This document shows positions 56,172 to 64,000 of a DNA stretch of 64,000 nucleotides, in pieces; position 1 is the first letter of the stretch, and every line of letters starts with the position of its first letter. This DNA comes from Mytilisepta virgata (lineage: Eukaryota; Mollusca; Bivalvia; Mytilida; Mytilidae), in the NCBI GenBank assembly GCA_028015205.1, contig CM051512.1:17391139-17455138 (forward strand), read 5' to 3'. Under the pieces are notes generated by a model, which worked only from the letters and a program-made list of their open reading frames with translations, had not been told where the DNA came from and made no database searches. A program made the translations under genes and the position numbers.

Positions 56172-58013
56172 GTAAGTTCTATTTATGTTTGCCATTCTCC
56201 ATATCTTTGAGGTTGCTTTCTGTTCCGTTTAGGGCGAATTGGAATAGGAATATTTTGTTGCTGATTGATTTGCTGTACAATAGGAATATTTTGTTGTGTC
56301 TGTTGATCCACATTTTGATTATTTAACAATCTCAGAAATTCATTGCGAAATCTCAGAAGCACACCAAGTACTGTTATAAGGGCACCTGCTAATACTTTTA
56401 TTATATCTAAAAAAAAAACATTTAAACCTGTCTATAATACAGTAAAGGAAGATTTAGTTTTTAGACATTTTCTTCGACAACATTCATAACATTTAGTTCG
56501 GACTTGGTCCGCCTGTCTTGCATTCTCTCAGATATTGATTTTTTGCGGAGAAACATAGCTTTTTTTTTATTAATTCTTTCCTCCTCCTTCTTTTTCTCAA
56601 TTTTATAATTAGGCAACAAATGATACCTCCAACAGATCCTATGTAATAGAAAATTAAAATCATTGAATAAAAGAAAGACCTTCATCACAAATACAGGCCT
56701 TTTCAGAATTCAAATTAGTAAGAAAACATGAAAAAATAGTACATATATATAAATGTATAAAACACTGTTTTTCTGTATTTTATTTCAAAATCTTAAAACT
56801 AAAAATCTTTTTTTTAGCCTGCAATATCCATAATTTTGGAGAAAAAAAAATATTAAAAGCACTGAATTTAATTGGAATGCGAGTAAACGAACATTTTTAA
56901 AAGTGTTTATTCACATTACAATCAAGGTATGAAATTTGTCTCAAAAAGTAGGCCTGAATGCAAATTTTTAATATTTTCACATGTCTAATATAAAAAATTT
57001 TGAAAATTTGAGGTTGTCCTGCCCTAAACTAGGGTGCCTCAGGCAACCTGTTATTTCCAACTCTGTTACAATAATGAACTTTAGACATATGCATATGTAG
57101 GTTAAATTATTCACTTACAAATGTATACAAGTACAGATATTCTCCTAATCTAGAATTTAAAATATATTGCAATTGTTTTAAATACCTGTACATGTATGTA
57201 TTCTGTATTTTTCGAAAAGCATGCTTACCTACTGAAGAGAGGATAAAGCTTATTATCCATGGTGTAGAAGACTCTCCTGTGTCTTTCATCTGAAATAAAA
57301 TTTTAATTATTTTATTGCAGAAACAGCTTAGTAGATATAGTAATGTCACAACCGCCATGGAATTGGCAAGCAACACCACCAAGCACCCCAACATCTCCTG
57401 CAGTCTCTTCGGATTATAGTGAGGTTGAAGCAGATGATCCACCTGCAGACACCAATATGGTAACTTTATTACATTATAGTTTACAAAACAAGTTTAAACA
57501 CGCTTTATACATTAACACGTGTCTTATGTACATTATGTGTATTTGATAAATATTTAGTACAAATATTTTGAAAACAATGTGGGTTCAACAGAGTTTTATG
57601 GTACCGAACCTCTCTCTCCTGTAACACACACACATACAAGAACATGCTTATCTTTTAAGAATACTAAATACTGTATGTAGCATTTATAAACATGCATTTT
57701 ACATGTACATGTAAGAATATTGTGAAAGGACATATGTCAAGTTATTTAAATAAAAGAAATGATCAAATACATTCATGTACTGAACTTGTCTGAGTAATCG
57801 TTAAGAGCAAACTTCAGTGTAATCTTTACGAGAATTCATAAAGAAATGAAGCCTTAAAGGCATGACAGGTCAGACGATCAGACCCAATTCTACATATACG
57901 TCCCCACTCTACATTGCAGCGTGGGATAAAACATTTGTACATGACTTATTATATAAATTCTTCATAAATTTTGGTTAAATTATTCTAAATTATAATTACA
58001 GGTGCAGCAGTAG
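55858..58013 (+). CDS. Gene X: small protein of unknown function, three exons
   Basis: Spliced model: exon 1 55858-56171, exon 2 57321-57459, exon 3 58002-58013 with the stop. Exon 1 starts at the first ATG (55858), opening MELDIILLDSRDIPCLYC, then a mainly helical-looking segment with DMTNGLLCLYYEEIRKLFN. Donor AAAAG|GTAAGT (phase 2). Exon 2 has acceptor TTGCAG|A and encodes a Pro/Ser/Thr-rich acidic stretch (QPPWNWQATPPSTPTSPAVS), donor ATG|GTAACT. Exon 3 gives a short end (Val-Gln-Gln-stop). Not recognised; no known domain seen. All three exons lie within or next to the minus-strand gene Y, whose exons lie in X's introns. If intron 2 is retained, the frame ends at 57546. Confidence 0.5.
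56183..56406 (-). CDS. Gene Y alternative last exon 4b
   Basis: Acceptor TTTTTTTAG|AT, phase 1. It reads DIIKVLAGALITVLGVLLRF, a different membrane end, then a Gln/Asn-rich tail containing QQNIPIVQQINQQQNIPIP and a basic end (RPKRNRK). Stop at 56183-56185. In the same phase as 4a, so the two are mutually exclusive terminal exons. Confidence 0.5.
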
Positions 58014-58931
58014 TAAGGGGTGTGGAAGTTGTTGTCCCTACATGTCCTGGCTTTGATGATTCTGTCAGCAGCTTTGAAAATGTGGATCGTAGCTTTGGGA
58101 GATCCATACTGACTGTAGGCATGACAGGAGAAATCTGAAAATCATGTACATATTTGAAGTATAAAGATTAAAAAAATCTTCCATACCATTCATTTTTTTT
58201 TCTTCTTTTTTTCAGTGCAATGCCGGTCTTTACCTGCATGTTCCAACAATGCAACTTTAAACTTGCATATACATGTACCCCTTTTCCTTTAACCCTATTG
58301 ATGTCACAAAAATTACATGTACAGATATTTTATTGATATGTGACAGTCAGTCCTTATTTATAAGTTTCAGTTTTACATCGGACTGTTTTACCAAAGTTTC
58401 ATTCTATAAATTAAACATGCATATTCAATTTAGAAGTAATTGCCAACTGATTCTATAATTAATAATGATAAAAGTGCATTATATACGACATAATTACATT
58501 GTAAATTCAGACCTTGATTTCTTTTACCATAGTGAAAATACTTAATAACTTACAGCATTGTCTTGCAATTGGTCACATTTTTGATTATTTATCGTGATGG
58601 ACGGTATCATTGGTGGTTTGTTTCCTAGCAGAATAGTTTTGCACAAATCCAAAGAGCCACGTTTAATTGTTATTCTGTTAACATGTCCCACTAGTATCAA
58701 TTTGGAATCTGCACTGAATGTATCAAATTCTATGAACTTTAAGTTTTCATTGCCTTGGTACACGTACACATTTCCATTGTCAAACACACATTTGTAACCT
58801 ATATGTTTATACTCCAAATCCTGAATCAACACACATACATTTTTTACATCATGTACATCACATGCAATACTTAAAATGCACCAGTAAAAGCATAAACACG
58901 TTAAAATCCTAGCTTGAATTGATACCAACAT
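56183..58931 (-). CDS. Gene Y: type I membrane glycoprotein with alternative ends
   Basis: Minus-strand spliced model: Y1 58931-58554, Y2 58134-58000, Y3 57289-57229, then either Y4a 56638-56493 or Y4b 56406-56183. The ATG at 58931 gives a classical signal peptide (MLVSIQARILTCLCFYWCIL); an in-frame ATG at 58973 is less likely. The ectodomain in Y1 is beta-rich with six or so Cys (VCVLIQDLEY, YKCVFDNGNVYVYQG). Y2 is a Ser/Thr/Pro-rich stalk (ESSKPGHVGTTTSTPLTTAA). Y3 begins the membrane helix. Both ends supply the rest of it. No family recognised: it could be a host surface receptor or a glycoprotein of the surrounding mobile DNA. Confidence 0.6.
56493..56638 (-). CDS. Gene Y alternative last exon 4a
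   Basis: Acceptor TTACATAG|GA, phase 1. In the spliced frame it reads GSVGGIICCLIIKLRKRRRR: the end of a membrane helix and a strong basic stop-transfer, then a short Lys-rich cytoplasmic tail ending at a stop at 56493-56495. The longest ORF here is in another frame, which does not give a membrane helix. Confidence 0.5.
57229..57289 (-). CDS. Gene Y exon 3: start of membrane segment
   Basis: 61 bp, acceptor ATTTCAG|ATG, donor GTAG|GTAAGC, phase 0 entering and 1 leaving. It encodes MKDTGESSTPWIISFILSSV; the hydrophobic helix runs into the next exon, whichever is used. Confidence 0.55.
57321..57459 (+). CDS. Gene X exon 2
   Basis: Acceptor TTTATTGCAG|A, phase 2 entering and phase 0 leaving. 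It lies in the intron of gene Y between Y2 and Y3, 31 bp from Y3. Confidence 0.5.
58000..58134 (-). CDS. Gene Y exon 2: stalk
   Basis: 45 codons, acceptor TTTTCAG|ATT, donor CCT|GTAATT, phase 0 at both ends. Thr/Ser/Pro-rich. Its donor overlaps the plus-strand acceptor of gene X exon 3. Confidence 0.5.
58002..58013 (+). CDS. Gene X exon 3, terminal
   Basis: Acceptor AATTACAG|GTG followed by GTG CAG CAG TAG. It overlaps gene Y exon 2 on the other strand. Short; the assignment depends on the acceptor being used. Confidence 0.35.
   Translation: MQQ
58554..58931 (-). CDS. Gene Y exon 1: signal peptide and ectodomain
   Basis: 126 codons, ending phase 0 at a consensus donor GCT|GTAAGT. Leader, then a Cys-containing beta-rich domain. 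No homologue recognised. Confidence 0.6.
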
Positions 58932-59006
58932 AGTTGAACAACGTGTTACCCTCTTTAAAAACGTGTGAAACATAGGCTATTCCGGTTATCGACAGTACCC
59001 CCTTTT

Positions 59007-59191
59007 GTACTTTACCTGATTAAAGAATCGCTGGGTTTCCATGATTTTTTTTTTATTTTTATTTTTATTGAAAAAAAAAAACGGGTTTATTCTCCTATTC
59101 CAATAATATGAAATTCTTGCTATTTAGCTTATCATGTTTTTGAATAAAAAAAATCCTGAAACCCCAGCGATTCTTCATTAAGATAAAGTAC
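59007..59191. mobile_element. Palindromic MITE, 185 bp
   Basis: About 45-bp inverted ends: GTACTTTACCTGATTAAAGA at the left, and its partner ending ATTAAGATAAAGTAC at the right, both including AGAATCGCTGGG. Between them is an A/T homopolymer-rich centre. The flanking duplication is not clear. Confidence 0.7.
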
Positions 59192-59211
59192 ATATTATAG
59201 GGATGGAATAA

Positions 59212-59802
59212 GATCGATGGAATAGCTCAATCAATTATTCGGGGATTACCCATAGTGAAATTAATGAAGAGTCATTAATATATAATACATTAAAACCAAT
59301 AGCTAGAAGTTATCTTATTAACCAATTACATCCAATTTTATATACCAATACGGCCAATCAATTTGATATAATCCGTATACCTGTACGCCTAAAAATAGCG
59401 ACTGGAACATATATTCTGCAGACAAATAGATGCAAATTCAACAAATATGAAGTTTCTCCTATATGCAAATTATGCTGTCAAGCTGAAGAGACCATATTAC
59501 ACTTCTTAATTAAGTGTGAAGCATTATCAAAAGTGAGAGCACATTTATTACATGCCATTATACAGCAATGTAGGAAATTACAACTCATTACAGAAATTAA
59601 CTTTGTAATAGATATTGCATGTGTGATAGCTAACCCATATAATCTCCTAAATTACTGTAGTAGAACACAGAGTAGTATAGTGCAACGCTTCATTAATATT
59701 CATATTGAGCCAGCATGTAGAGCTTTGATATATAAATTGCATCTAGAAAGATATAAACTTTTAGAAGACCGTAACAAATGGCATAGACAGAGTAATCTGT
59801 GA
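59212..59802 (+). mobile_element. LINE C-terminal fragment
   Basis: A 196-residue open stretch with no obvious start, ending at a stop at 59800-59802. It has the post-RT zinc-binding signature of non-LTR retrotransposons: RLKIATGTYILQTNR, then CKLCCQAEETILHFLIKCEA. It lies between gene Y and the PC4-like gene. Different in sequence from the other LINE fragments here. Confidence 0.7.
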
Positions 59803-61640
59803 CTTTGGAGATAACTGTGTGTGGGTTGCAGGGCTACATATATATATATATTTTAGATTTTAAACTTTCTCATAAACATTTGATAAAGTACCTGTTTTAA
59901 TCGTTCCTGGGGATGGAGGATTGTATATAGAAACGATTTTATTTTCATTCATGTAATGACTTTTATTGGTGATGGGCTATTCATTGTTGGTGGATTAGTT
60001 ACTCCGAATGGAGGTGTGCCTATAGTGGGCAGAAGATATAAGAATACAGAAATACAGAAATACATAGTGTAGCACGGACTGTGGCGGTCTCCAGAAATGC
60101 GAAAATATAGACCCGAAATATACAATTCAACATTTTTTTTTTTTTTTTTTTTTTCTTTCTTTTACGTTTTGGAGGTGTCAATATATTTTGTATGACAGGT
60201 CTGCTACTTCTTGGAACGGTTACTCAACAATTGTACTGATTAGCGAGGGACAACTCTGGGTTTTCATATTTATTTAAGATGGATCGAGTTTTATCCCTGT
60301 AACGAAATTGGTAGATCAAACCAAGCAAATTACGAGCAACGAGTGTATAAGAAATGGAACAACACATTATAGACACCAAAAATGAAACAACTTTCCATCA
60401 GAAATTCTGAAATTAGTAACTGAATTCAAATGGGGAAGGCAAAAACAAACAAAAATAATAATAATAAAAAAAAAAAAACAACTAAGAAAAAAGTCTCGAG
60501 AAAAAAGTAATAATAACGGCAAAAGTGCTGACTCGATACACACATTTCAATACGAAATGGTGGGCTAAACCATGCCCCATTTTATTGCAATAGCACAATG
60601 CTATAAAAAGTCACAACGAATCAAAAATCAAAATTATAGCAAAGTTTTAGACAATACATTAAAATCAAAGTACTAAGAGCACTGACAGATACATGCATAC
60701 TCTAATAAATTATTTCAGTTGTTAAAAGAAATTAAAACATAGTGAAAGAATTTATTTGTTATATTCTTTTTATAAGAATATATTATAAAATAATATAAAA
60801 AGCGAATATGGTATAAAATTACTACATGTGGTGACTTTACTCTGATAAAATCGTGATAAACTTCGAACAATATCATTCATATAGATGTACCTATATAAAA
60901 CAGTGTTCATACTTGTTCATCGATTGACTGGATGCTAATTGACCAAATGTTTCATTCACAATTTTTTGGTATACCAAAACACTCCTATAACAATATATGA
61001 TATGATTTTTTCAAAAACAGAAATTTTCAAATGAGATTCGAGAACCTTATTTTCAAATATGTAGCATGCTCGCAACGATTTTCTATGACTTTTTAAAACA
61101 CTGTGATGTATTTCTTTTATTTTTTTTTTTTTTCGTTTCCCACGACAGTTAACCTTTTTAACATGTGTTTTTAAGTGTTATGAAGGCAACTTATTACAAA
61201 AATAAATTTAAATTGTGTAAAGTCAGCAGCAGTTCACGTAGGTAGAATATTTTCCCATGAATAAATGTGTCATATATCCACAAACTAATGAGTTTTCAAG
61301 AGGGTTGTATGATAATGTACTAATACTAAACCTAAAACAGTGCTTTTTCTCATGAAGGAAAGCACTTAATACTATCAGATGAATGACTTTTCAAGAAAGT
61401 TTCATCAAGATTTGTTTGTTTTTAATGTATAAATTACGGCATTTAATTATCCATCTCTGTGTGTTATTTTTACGACCGTGAGAATGCTTAGTCTATATAA
61501 CACTCGTGTAGAGGGGGCGTAACAAACACTCACACAAAAATTAAATCTTACCCGATGACGACCACGAGAAAGTAAGACCAACCAATGAAAAATGCTTCGA
61601 AGTCAATTGGAGCTGATGAAACACCCACACTTAAACTTGG
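59803..61640. other. No gene seen; poly-T tract at 60131-60156
   Basis: AT-rich intergenic DNA with a T run near 60134-60156 and an A-rich run near 60455-60480. No exon or mobile-element end was recognised. Confidence 0.4.
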
Positions 61641-61642
61641 TG

Positions 61643-61651
61643 CTATAAATA
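61643..61651 (+). promoter_or_regulatory. TATA box of the 61.7-kb PC4-like gene
   Basis: CTATAAATA about 72-80 bases before the ATG at 61723, giving an expected start of transcription near 61675 and a short 5' UTR. Stronger than the box upstream of the 52.05-kb gene. Confidence 0.6.
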
Positions 61652-61722
61652 AGTCTGTTTCTCCGCAAAATATCATTCGAGCTGATTACTTTCCTTCGTT
61701 TTTGTCTGCTTCTTGATTTAAC

Positions 61723-61953
61723 ATGGAGAGCTACGCTTTTACCAAAAAACAAAGTATAAAAGGCAACTGGGAAATGCGTACTTCGTTTGGTCGCAATATG
61801 GCTGTGGTATTGACAAAAGTGAATGACTTTTACTATCTTAATTTGTATAACAACAACCCTAGAAATCCAGGAAGGTGTTCGCTGGGATGGGATGAATTTT
61901 TAGAACTGACCAACATGAAGGGCACATTGGAACAGCTGTTCCCGCAATTTCAG
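61723..61953 (+). CDS. PC4-like gene exon 1
   Basis: 77 codons containing the whole PC4-like fold, ending phase 0 at CAG|GTAAGA. Confidence 0.65.
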
Positions 61954-62293
61954 GTAAGACTTTTATCTATTTTTCTAACGGTTAGTTTACATCTGTGTTA
62001 TTGAAATTACAATTATATAACCAGAAAAATCACGTCCCCAACCATTTAAAACTTTCTCTTTTTTTCTTTTAAAGGAGCAAACAACACCCCAAGCTCAGCC
62101 ATCCACAAGTGCACAACAACCAACCGCACAAGAGTTGATGCCACCACCACCGCCTTACACTGCACAGCCCATTAAAGTGCTTGGCCAGTCCAACAAGAGA
62201 CCTAACACGCTACCACGTAGTGCACCACCAAGCAAAAAGCCTAGGGGTGAAGAAAACTTTGACCCGATGGAATTTTTCAGTCAATTACACTGA
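61723..62293 (+). CDS. PC4-like single-strand-DNA-binding protein
   Basis: Two exons, 61723-61953 and 62075-62293, with donor TTCAG|GTAAGA and acceptor TTTTAAAG|GA in phase 0. About 149 residues. Residues 17-73 resemble the PC4/p15 fold: MRTSFGRNMAVVLTKVNDFY (strands), a Pro-Gly turn (NNNPRNPGRCSLGW), then DEFLELTNMKGTLEQLF (closing helix). The second exon adds a Pro/Gln-rich segment and a basic cluster (PPSKKPRGEE) that could direct it to the nucleus. PC4-type proteins bind single-stranded DNA and act in transcription and replication. It faces a protein-primed DNA polymerase gene tail to tail, so a replication role in one element is plausible but unproven. The PC4 call is from pattern spacing. 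Confidence 0.55.
62075..62293 (+). CDS. PC4-like gene exon 2
   Basis: 72 codons plus stop. Low-complexity Pro/Gln/Thr segment, then PPSKKPRGEE and the acidic end FDPMEFFSQLH. Confidence 0.6.
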   Translation, partial: EQTTPQAQPSTSAQQPTAQELMPPPPPYTAQPIKVLGQSNKRPNTLPRSAPPSKKPRGEENFDPMEFFSQLH

Positions 62294-62365
62294 CTTTCTT
62301 TCAGAAATGAACAATAGTGTAGTGACATTAAGACGTTCACACTAAATGTATTACATATTGATAGA

Positions 62366-62371
62366 AATAAA
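62366..62371 (+). terminator. Poly(A) signal, plus strand (PC4-like gene)
   Basis: AATAAA, 73 bases after the stop of the PC4-like gene. Confidence 0.6.
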
Positions 62372-62390
62372 CCAAATTCAATATATACAA

Positions 62391-62396
62391 TTTATT
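62391..62396 (-). terminator. Poly(A) signal, minus strand (polymerase gene)
   Basis: TTTATT on the plus strand (AATAAA on the minus), 13 bases after the polymerase stop. Cleavage would fall near 62375, within the 3' end of the convergent gene. Confidence 0.55.
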
Positions 62397-62408
62397 ATTT
62401 ACAAATTA

Positions 62409-62758
62409 TCAACAATATACATTACAACACTTTTGTACAAATGGAATTTTATAATGTCCGTAAGCATAACTTTGTATGGAATTTTTCCAAAACCGCTTGT
62501 CATCGAAATTACAAAGTCCTGTTTTTCGAACGTTGTTGATATACAAAACATGGTTCTCACTTCGAATTAAATTCATATCATTTATTGTCGCTTTACTGTC
62601 AAACAAACACTGTTTATAATTCAAATGTCTAATTTGTTTGTCAATAGCACATTTGGCGATTCCTTTGGCCGTCCTCTTTTCCTTCTGCGTTCCTTCCAAC
62701 TCATACGTTAGCGAGTACATCTTGGGTCTTAAACCAACAAACTCCTTGATGGGAACAC
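62409..62758 (-). CDS. DNA polymerase last exon
   Basis: Acceptor TATTTTAG|GT, phase 1, stop at 62409-62411. Lys-rich C-terminal domain with [20 protein letters not shown] and the terminal AYGH motif. Confidence 0.7.
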
Positions 62759-64000
62759 CTAAAATATGAATGTATACATGAGTAAAGCTTGTCGAAGCAA
62801 ACATATTTTAAAAAGTAATTTTCATTTCCAGCCTCATCAAAGCCGTTCTAAGCAAAAGGTTGTTAAAACAATAAAATAACTAAATAAAAACTAACTACTA
62901 AACATAGAAGTATCCTGTCATATTACCTGAAAGTTCGTCCTTCATCTTCCCAACGACCTTTTTATTAGCAGTAGAATAGAGTGGGTGCTTGTCATCATAA
63001 CCAGAGGTATCGAAATAATCTTGAAATGTCACCATGTCCTCATAAATATCGTCAGTAAAGATTTGGTACATCAGAGAGTCTGTGTCGGTAAAGAGGAGAC
63101 AGAGGTTGTTTCCATACTTTGACTTCATAACGTTGTAATGAAAGTCATACATGATGATTTTTGACAATTCCAAAATGGTGGCTCCCACATAGACTGGCTT
63201 GTTTAAACGTAAATTTATGGTTCTGTTTTCTATGCCTACAAGATCCTCGTTAAAGATTTGAAAACGTTCGAATGATGGTCTACTGGTATATTTTCTCAAA
63301 GAGTCTTCGTTGTTAACGAGTTTGATGTCTTTTCTATTCCTCAAATTCTCCATGGTTTTACCTGCGTAGTAAAATAACCCGTATTAGATAAACATCTTTA
63401 AAACTGTTACCCCAAATTGGTTTATTATATTGTTTATTTGCATTGTTATAGTTTTGTTCTTTTTTTCATAATCGACACATGTTATTTAAAATCAGTTGGA
63501 TGGAGTACCTCTGACGAGTCTTAGAGGAAACACGCGTCCGGCATAGCAAAATTTATTGTCTGGAACTTTCTTGTAGTTTTAATGAATGGTTCTCAAAGTC
63601 AGGTATTTTCATTGTTTATCTAAAACTTTGTATAATTGTTAAACTATGTTCATAGTTTAGAACTTATAAGATACTCACCAAAAACGGAGTTGCACATCAA
63701 CTTGAAGAAATTCTTCTCAAAATCGTTTTTGGCCTGTTGTCGTTTTGTAGTGTTGAAAGAGATGTACTTGGCTAACCATGGAGACTGATGAAATTCTAGG
63801 ATACGATGGATTTTTGAAATTTTCATTCCTAATTTGACATACAACTGTAGGTTTCTATAGTGGATGATGTAGTTGGTTTTATTTTCCAATGTCGGCACCA
63901 GTTTGGTTGTTTTCGATCGGTGTCTTTGTCCAAACAAATCACGTTGTATTCCTCTGCTGTAGGGTGATAGCTCATCATCTTGCGTTACTTTATGTATAGG
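62409..64000 (-). CDS. Protein-primed family-B DNA polymerase, C-terminal part, with introns
   Basis: Minus strand, partial: the 5' part lies beyond the right edge. Exons are 64000-63679, 63361-62927 and 62758-62409, with canonical GT-AG introns of 317 and 168 bp, all phase 1. The product matches the DNA_pol_B_2 type found in Polintons/Mavericks, adintoviruses and bidnaviruses. Exon 1 has the KL-x-x-NS-x-FG motif (KLMCNSVFG) at its end. Exon 2 begins KTMENLRNR and holds the catalytic D-T-D-S-L (codons at 63072-63086). Exon 3 has [15 protein letters not shown] and ends in AYGHYKIP. The frame is open throughout with no internal stop. Such polymerases copy linear DNA from a terminal protein. The introns make it unlike the usual single-ORF transposon copies. 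Confidence 0.8.
62927..63361 (-). CDS. DNA polymerase exon, catalytic
   Basis: 435 bp, acceptor TACGCAG|GT, donor TTCAG|GTAATA. Contains D-T-D-S-L and the KMKDELS segment at its end. Without splicing the frame stops within 11 codons of the donor. Confidence 0.75.
63362..63678 (-). other. Intron within the polymerase gene
   Basis: GTGAGT at the 5' end and ACGCAG at the 3' end on the minus strand. AT-rich with an in-frame stop shortly after the donor (63650). It falls directly after the FG of the N-S-x-F-G motif. Confidence 0.7.
63679..64000 (-). CDS. DNA polymerase exon (upstream, partial)
   Basis: Open to the window edge, ending phase 1 at TTTG|GTGAGT. It contains the Tyr/Leu-rich segment [20 protein letters not shown] and the motif-B region. 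Confidence 0.75.

Noticed and set aside
56461..56688. 75-residue Lys/Glu-rich minus ORF
   Set aside because: The frame imposed by splicing from Y3 differs and gives a better membrane helix and stop-transfer sequence; this ORF is a shadow.
1..64000. tRNA, rRNA and CRISPR-type features
   Set aside because: No cloverleaf with A and B boxes, no rRNA-like conserved stretch, and no regularly spaced short repeats; the only B-box-like word belongs to the SINE-like fragment at 21.7 kb.

Overview
The window looks like genomic DNA of an animal, most likely a bivalve mollusc such as a mussel. It is AT-rich and intron-rich, and it carries many short decayed transposon pieces (LINE ends, RT-element 3' ends, MITEs, a MULE, a SINE-like fragment). 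The species is inferred from repeat character only. Gene models rest on hand-read splice sites, phases and translations; nothing was searched or aligned by computer.

Layout. 1-12.3 kb holds no gene I can support, mostly two families of diverged ~130-200 bp tandem repeats and one MITE. 12.3-40.6 kb holds a plus-strand immunoglobulin-superfamily (IgSF) type I receptor gene: signal-peptide exon, two Ig-like exons, two Ser/Thr-rich stalk exons, a transmembrane exon, then an array of small duplicated cytoplasmic-tail exons. All its intact introns are phase 1. Its introns are full of insertions: an RTE-like LINE, other LINE ends, a 2.06-kb TTAA-flanked element, MITEs and repeats. An antisense Ig-like exon lies in intron 1. 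41-51.8 kb is mobile DNA: a TTAA MITE, a tandemly duplicated MULE end split by a 3.7-kb insertion, an RT element with a YIDD motif, and a LINE.

52-64 kb is a compact cluster of small genes. In order: a single-exon membrane protein with a PC4-like domain (+); gene X (+), unknown, three exons; gene Y (-), a type I membrane protein with two alternative last exons whose exons alternate with those of X; a PC4-like protein with a basic Pro-rich tail (+); and, convergent with it, the C-terminal half of a protein-primed family-B DNA polymerase (-) in three exons, running off the right edge.

Most notable. (1) All four type-A tail exons of the IgSF gene end at the same ten bases, GGTAAATAAA, which is at once a 5' splice site, an in-frame Gly-Lys-stop and an AATAAA poly(A) signal. 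Splicing and 3'-end formation could therefore compete at every repeat and give tails of different length. (2) X and Y are interleaved antisense genes, and a plus acceptor and a minus donor share the same bases at 57999-58001. (3) The Polinton/adintovirus-type polymerase has canonical spliceosomal introns and sits tail-to-tail with a PC4-like gene, with another PC4-like protein, membrane-anchored, 10 kb away. This suggests an old intron-bearing virus-like element or a domesticated remnant; no integrase, capsid, ATPase or terminal repeat was seen, so that remains a hypothesis.
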